Positions 58,519-64,000 of a stretch of 64,000 nucleotides of DNA are shown here, one piece after another. This stretch comes from Hordeum vulgare subsp. vulgare (lineage: Eukaryota > Streptophyta > Magnoliopsida > Poales > Poaceae), in contig NC_058521.1 of the NCBI RefSeq assembly GCF_904849725.1, positions 142,566,744 through 142,630,743 of the forward strand. Reading direction: 5' to 3'. Numbering within the stretch: position 1 is the first letter of the stretch; each line of letters begins with the position of its first letter. The position numbers and the translations under genes are program-made. The notes beneath the pieces are model-generated. The model was not told where the DNA came from and made no database searches. It worked only from the letters and a program-made list of their open reading frames with translations.

Positions 58519-59317
58519 CTTTTCCCTTTTTCATCTTTGAAAATTTCTGAAATTTTTAGTGATTCTAAGGAAAAGTGAACAAGGCTCAACAAAACTCGTA
58601 GAAACTACTCCCACAAGTGCCAAGAGGCCATATTACGCATCAAAACCACTTGGGACCAGCTAGAATTAGCATGCAAAGCTCAAGAACATGGTCACCAAGG
58701 CGGCAAAAATACGCGAAGTATAAGGCACTAGAGCAAAAACTAATTGGGCCAATGGAGGAGTCACTTACCAAGGAGTAATTTCCCCAAAACAGTTCGGAGA
58801 ATGGTGCTTTGAGCAAGGAGATCGAAAATCCCAGCAAGAGGAGCAAGAACATGGGTTTGAGCTGCGAAACGATTTTTTCTGGAGGTAGGAGGAGCAGATA
58901 AGAGCAAGAATGAGTGGAGGGGGTGCACGTGGGCCCCACAAGCCTGGGTGGCGCGGCCAAGGGGGTGTCCGCGCCTCAAGGGCTTGTGGCCCACTGGTGG
59001 AGCCCCTAGACAAGCTCTTTGTCTCAGTATTTTTCAAAAAATTCTGAAAAAATCATACTTGATTTTCAGGACGTTTAGAGAACTTTTATTTCGGGGTACT
59101 TTTCTACCGGACGCTAAAACAGAAAACAGGGAAAACTAAACTAAACCTACAATTTTTCTTCTAGGCAACCGAAGGTGAAAGCTTGGAACAGAGGTTGGTG
59201 ACTCCTCAATTCATCCATCTCATGGTCATCAAGAGAAATCCGTCAGTGAGGTTGATCTAGCCTCCTCGACAAACCTTTTCGAATCGCAAAACAGAACGGA
59301 GAATTTTTGAATAGTCA
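58519..59317 (-). promoter_or_regulatory. Spacer between gag-pro and ORF2 of C, with LTR-like block
   Basis: The LTR-like block (about 58868-59095) contains the hairpin at 58929-58994 with an inner stem ggcgcgg/ccgcgcc, as in the LTR of C itself and unlike D and E. A GTAAGT donor lies near 58768 and acceptor-like cag sites just before ORF2. Confidence 0.65.
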
Positions 59318-62103
59318 CTAGGTCAGCTCAATGGGGATGTGTATTTCCCCAACAAGCAAATCATACTTCATCTTAACACGAGGTATAGGGCATTCAAAGC
59401 TCCCAATAAGAATCGATGAAGTTTTTTCGATAGCATTCATGCAATGTACTCGATATTGTTTCTTCGGAAAGTGCACCGTATGCTCATTACCGTTGACATG
59501 GAAAGTGACATTCCCTTTGTTGCAATCTATAATATCCCCTGCAGTGTTTAAAAAGGGTCTTCCAAGGATGACCGCCATGGCATCGTCCTCTGGAATATCC
59601 AAGATAACAAAGTCTGTTAAGATAGTGACATTAGCAACCACAACAGGAACATCCTCGCAAATGCCGATAGGGAAAGCAGTTGATTTGTCGGCCATTTGCA
59701 GAGATTTTTCAATGGGTGTCAACTTATCTAGTTCAAGTCTACAATAAAGAGAGAGAGAGGCATAACACTAACACCGGCTCCAATGTCGCATAAAGCAGTT
59801 CTAACGTAGTTTCCCTTAATGGATCAAGGTATAGTGGGCACACCGGGATCACCTAGTTTCATAGGAGTTCCACCCTTGAAGGTATAATTAGCGAGCATGG
59901 TGGAAATCTCAACCTCAGGTATCCTCCTCTTATTAGTCACAATATCCTTCATGTACTTAGCATACAGAGAAATTTTGAGCATATCTGTCAAACGCATTTG
60001 CAGAAAGACAGGTCTAATCATTTCAACAAATCGCTCAAAATCCTCATCATCCTTTTTCTTGGATGGTTTAGGAGGAAAGGGCATGTGTTTCTGAACCCAT
60101 GGTTCCCTTTCTTTACCATGCTTGCTAGAAGTGAAGTCATTCTTATTGTATCTTCTGTTCTTAGGCTGTGGGTTATCAAGATCAATAGGTTCAATCTCCA
60201 CATCCTTATCATTGCTAGGTTGAGCATCACCATGAACATCACTATTGATATTATCATTAGGCTCATGTTCATCACCAGATTGTGTTTCGGCGTCAGAAAC
60301 AAAGACATCGTTTGGACTCTCAGGTGTATCAGCATCAGGGTTGCTAGCGTGCAAGTTCCTATTATCTTTCTTCTTCTTTCTAGGATGACTAGGTGCATCA
60401 GTGCTAACTCCTTGAGAATCTTGTTCAATTTTCTTCGGATGACCCTCAGGATACAAAGGTTCCTGGGTCATTCTACCGCCTCTAGTAACGACTCTTACAT
60501 AATTGTCATTCAACTCATTGAGCAAGTTATTCTGAGCTTTAAGTACTTGTTCTACTTGAGTAGTAACCATAGAGGCATGTTTACTCAAGAGCTTAAGATC
60601 ATTGACATTTCTGTCCACACAAGCACTTAAATGACTAAGCATACGAGCATTCTGTTCCAATTGTCTGCTAACATAATCATTGAAACTCTGTTGTTTGGCA
60701 ATAAATTTATCAAATTCATCCAGGCATAAGCTAGCAGGTTTATCAAAAGGAATATCACTCTCATCAAACCTACGAAGAGAATTTACTTCTACTACCTGTA
60801 TCGGGTTATCAAGACCATGGATCTCTTCGATAGGTGGTAGATTTTTGACATCTTGAGATTTAATGCCTTTCTCTCGCATAGATTTCTTAGCTTCCTGCAT
60901 ATCTTTAGGATTGAGGAATAGAATACCTCTTTTCTTCGTAGTTGGCTTAGGAGGTGGTTCGGGAATAGTCCAAGCATTCTCATTGCACAAGATATTATTC
61001 AATAGGATCTCAGCTTGTTCTATAGTTCGTTCCCTAAAAACACAACCAACACAACTATCTAGGTGGTCTCTAGAAGCATCGCTAAGTCCATTGTAGAAGA
61101 TATCAAGTATTTCATTCTTCTCAAGAGGGTGATCAGGAAAAGCATTCAGTAGCTGGACGAGCCTCCCCCAAGCTTGTGGGAGACTCTCTTCTCCAGCTTG
61201 ATCAAAGTTGTATATTTCCTGCAAGGTAGTTTTCTTTTTATGGGCAAGGAAATATTTCTCAGAGAAGTAGTAGACCATATCCCGGGGGCTACGGACACAA
61301 CCAGGAGCAAGATAAGTGAACCAAGTCTTAGCATCATCCTTTAGCGAGAAAGGAAACAACTTGAGGATATAGTAGTGGCGGATCTTTTGCTCACTAGTTA
61401 ATAGGGTGGCTATATCGTGCAGTTTGGTAAGATGGGCTACAACTGTTTCATACTCATAATCGTGAAAGGGATCAGATTCAGCCAAAGTGATTAACTCAGG
61501 GTCGACAGAGAATTCATAATCCTTATTGGTCACAAAGATAGGCGAAGTAGCAAACTTCGGGTCATATTTCATCCTAGCGTTCAGAGATTTTTCTTTCCAC
61601 TTGACCAGCAATTTCTCTACATCATAGCTATCCTTACACGCAGGAGTCCTCAGCTATCTCTCCCTCCATAACATAACGCTGAGGCATAACAGGCAATTCA
61701 TTTCTAGGAGAGCTAGTTCTAGCATGCAAAATAGAGGTTCTACTTCAATAGTATCAGCATTTTCAGAAGTATCATCACATCTAGCAACAACTCTAGAAAT
61801 TTGTGCATCAAGGAATGCACCTAGTGGCAAAGCAGTATCAAGCATAGCATCATCAGGCAAAGCAGTTTCAAGCATAGCATCATCAGGCAAAGCAATATCA
61901 AGCATAGCATCATCATAGGCATCATGGGCAGCAGAAGTAGCATCATCAAGCACAAGCGACATATCAAGATTTCTAGCAGGAGGCGGTGCCGCAAACTTAC
62001 TCATAACTGAAGGTGAATCAAGTGCAGAGCTAGATGGCAGTTCCTTACCTTTCCTCCTAGTTGAGGGAAAGATTTTAGTTCTTGGATCTTTTGGATTCCT
62101 CAT
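59318..62103 (-). pseudogene. gag-pro: gag-protease of element C, broken
   Basis: It starts MRNPKDPRTK at 62103. Frameshifts near 61735 and 61640 (short deletions compared with E), a TGA at 59824-59826 where E has TGC, and a 2-bp CT expansion near 59752 just after the protease active site (DIGAGVSVMP) break it. The long middle frame (61611-59827) carries the gag core RHYYILKLFPFSLKDDAK. The final frame ends at 59318. The N-terminal region has a 30-bp repeat (about 61826-61920) encoding MLDTALPDDA-type units. Confidence 0.88.
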
Positions 62104-62184
62104 AGTGACCAGCAGACGTAAATCCCAAGTGACTGAGAGAATATAGTTGTGCTTCCCCGACAACGGCGCCAGAAAATAGTCTTC
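62104..62184 (-). promoter_or_regulatory. Leader and primer binding site of C
   Basis: On the minus strand tggcgccgttgtcgggg (62171-62155) lies 13 bp after the LTR end, one mismatch from the site in D and E. Here the primer site follows the LTR without the extra repeats that D and E have. Confidence 0.75.
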
Positions 62185-63604
62185 ATAACCCACAAGTATA
62201 GGGGATCGCAACAGTTCTCGAGGGTAGAGTATTCAACCCAAATTTATTGATTGACTCAAGGGGAAGCGAAAGAATGTTCTCAAGTATTAGCAATTGAGTT
62301 GTCAATTCAACCACACATGAAAGATTTAGTGTCTGCAGCAAAATATCAGTAGCAAAGTAGTATGATAGCAGCAGTAGCAACAATAACCACTAGCAGCAAA
62401 GTAACAACAGTAGCAACTGAGTAACATCAACAACAGTGACAGCAGTAGCAGCAAAGTAATGTAGCAAGGACCAGTAGTAAAAGAGTCATAGGCATTGGAT
62501 CGGTGATGGATGATTATGCCGGATGTGATTCATCATGTAACAACTATAGCGTGGAGAGATATGTAACTAGCCCCCGTTTGTCAATCTAATGTAGGCATGT
62601 ATTCCGTATGTAGTCATACGTGCTTAGGGAAAAGAACTTGCATGATATCTATTGTCCATCCCTCCCGTGGCAGCGGGGTCCTAATGGAAACTACGGGATA
62701 TTAAGGTTCTCCTTTTAATAAAGAACCGGACCAACGCATTAACACTTGGTGAATACATGAACTCCTCATACCATGGTCATCTCCGGGAGTGGTTTCGGCT
62801 ATTGTCACTCCGGGGTTCCCGGGTCATAACACATAGTAGGTGACTACAACTTGCAAGATAGGATCTAAAACACACATATATTGGCGACAATATAATAGGT
62901 TCAGACCTGAAAGCATGGCACTCGGGCCCTAGTGACAAGCATTAAGCATGGCAAAGTAGTAGCAACATCAATCTCACAACATAGTGGATACTAGGGATCA
63001 ATCCCCGTCAAAACTAACTCGATTACATGATAGATCTCATCCAACCCATCACCGTCCAGCAAGCCTACGATGAGATTACTCACGAACGGTGAAGAGCATC
63101 ATGGAATTAGCGATGGAGGAAGGTTGATGATGACGATGGCGACGATCTCCCCTCTGCGGAGCCCAGAACGGACTCCAGATCTGCCCTCGAGAGGAAGAAC
63201 AGGAGGTGGCGGCGCCTCCGTATCGTAAAACGCGATGAATCCTTCTCCCTGATTTTTTCCGGACGAAACGGAATATATAGAGCTGAGATTGGAGGCGGTG
63301 GAGCCTCGTGGGCCCCGCAAGCCTGCCAGGCACGGCCAGGGGGGTGGTCGCGCCTCCTGGGCTTGTGGCCCACTGGCTCACCTCCTCCGGTGGTTCTTTG
63401 CGCTGGTATTTTTCATTAATTCCAGAAAAATTCTCCGTAACTTTTCAGGTCATTCCGAGAACTTTATTTCTGCACAAAAACAACACCATGGCAATTCTGC
63501 TGAAAACAACGTTTGTCCGGGTTAGTTCCATTCAAATCATGCAAGTTAGAGTCCAAAACAAGGGCAAAAGAGTTCGGAAAAGTAGATACGACGGAGACGT
63601 ATCA
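62185..63604 (-). repeat. 5' LTR of element C
   Basis: On the minus strand it starts TGATACGTCTCC at 63604 and ends near gtgggttatga at about 62185, where the 3' LTR has gtgggttgtca. It has the hairpin at 63308-63373 and a TATATAT box at about 63272-63279. Confidence 0.9.
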
Positions 63605-64000
63605 GATCTTCATGGAGATCTATCCGATGTAATCTTCTTTTGCGGTGTGTTTGTCGAGATCCGATGAATTGTGGATTTATAATCAGATTATCTATGAATC
63701 TTATTTGAGTTTCTTCTGATCTCTTATATGCATGATTTCATATCCTTGTAATTCTCTTCGAGTTGTGGGTTTTGTTTGGCCAACTTGATCTATGATTCTT
63801 TCAATGGGAGAAGTGCTTGGTTTTGGGTTCATACCATGCGGTGACCTCACCCAGTGACAAAAGGGGTAGCGAGGCACGCATCGTGTTGTTGCCATCAAGG
63901 GTAAAAAGATGGGGTTTTCATCATTGGTTTGTGTTTATCCCTCTACATCATGTCATCTTGCTTAATGCGTTACTCTGTTCGTCATGAACTCAATACACTA
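63605..64000 (+). repeat. LTR 2 (A/B family), right part
   Basis: After the GATCT duplication it is collinear with 2637-3031 of LTR 1 and leaves the window; about 545 bp should follow to the right. No gene is seen. Confidence 0.9.

Larger units (their letters stand above)
6389..63604 (-). mobile_element. Element C: Athila-lineage LTR retrotransposon without pol, expanded to 57 kb by nesting
   Basis: On the + strand it reads TGACAACC ... CGTATCA and is flanked by GATCT on both sides (6384-6388 and 63605-63609). Removing it restores the LTR 2 sequence exactly as in LTR 1. The element runs on the minus strand: 5' LTR 62185-63604, primer site, gag-protease, spacer, ORF2, non-coding region, 3' LTR 6389-32703. 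Elements D and E sit inside it. Its own sequence is about 9.5 kb. No reverse transcriptase or integrase frame is present in its parts. Confidence 0.9.

Overview
The window is repeat DNA from a large grass genome, most likely Triticeae (wheat, barley or rye group). I infer this from the density of nested LTR retrotransposons and from Athila-lineage LTRs that start TGATACGTCTCC. I see no host gene, tRNA, rRNA or CRISPR array. Every base can be assigned to a mobile element, and almost every boundary is supported by TG...CA or inverted termini and a matching target-site duplication (TSD). Letter names A to I below are mine; I avoid firm family names except as tentative comparisons.

Layout. Outermost (+ strand): the 3' end of an Athila-lineage element (A, 1-2016), an LTR (2017-3575), a GC-rich internal region without a usable pol (3576-5763), and a second LTR that starts at 5764. 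That LTR is split by element C and resumes at 63605. Level 1: element C (6389-63604, - strand, TSD GATCT). Level 2, both on the + strand inside C: element E (7591-32474, TSD CTCAC) in the 3' LTR of C, and element D (34031-56816, TSD GCATC) in its 3' non-coding region. Level 3: in E, a PIF/Harbinger transposon H with a complete transposase (10506-12752, TSD TTA) and a Tat-lineage Gypsy element F (16163-28701, TSD CCCGC); in D, an 11.7-kb element G with giant inverted LTR-like arms (34914-46576, TSD GGTTC) and a small hAT-like element I (48043-48774, TSD CTTCTGAT).

How the genes work together. C, D and E share one plan: LTR, tRNA-Asp-type primer site, gag plus aspartic protease, about 800 bp of spacer, an Athila-type ORF2 in the env position, about 1.9 kb of non-coding DNA, polypurine tract, LTR. 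None has reverse transcriptase, RNase H or integrase, so they look non-autonomous and would need pol from a related Athila element. All three gag-protease genes are damaged, while ORF2 is open in C and D. F does carry gag-pol, broken by several stops, and also an antisense gene for which I can trace six exons with consistent phases.

The observations I find most interesting are: a hairpin about 30 bp upstream of the TATA box in the LTRs of A/B, C, D and E whose stem sequence differs between families while staying self-complementary, with a second copy in the spacer upstream of ORF2; element G, whose LTRs are inverted yet flanked by a normal 5-bp TSD; the spliced antisense gene of F; and stepwise extension of LTR ends by primer-site-like repeats in D and E.
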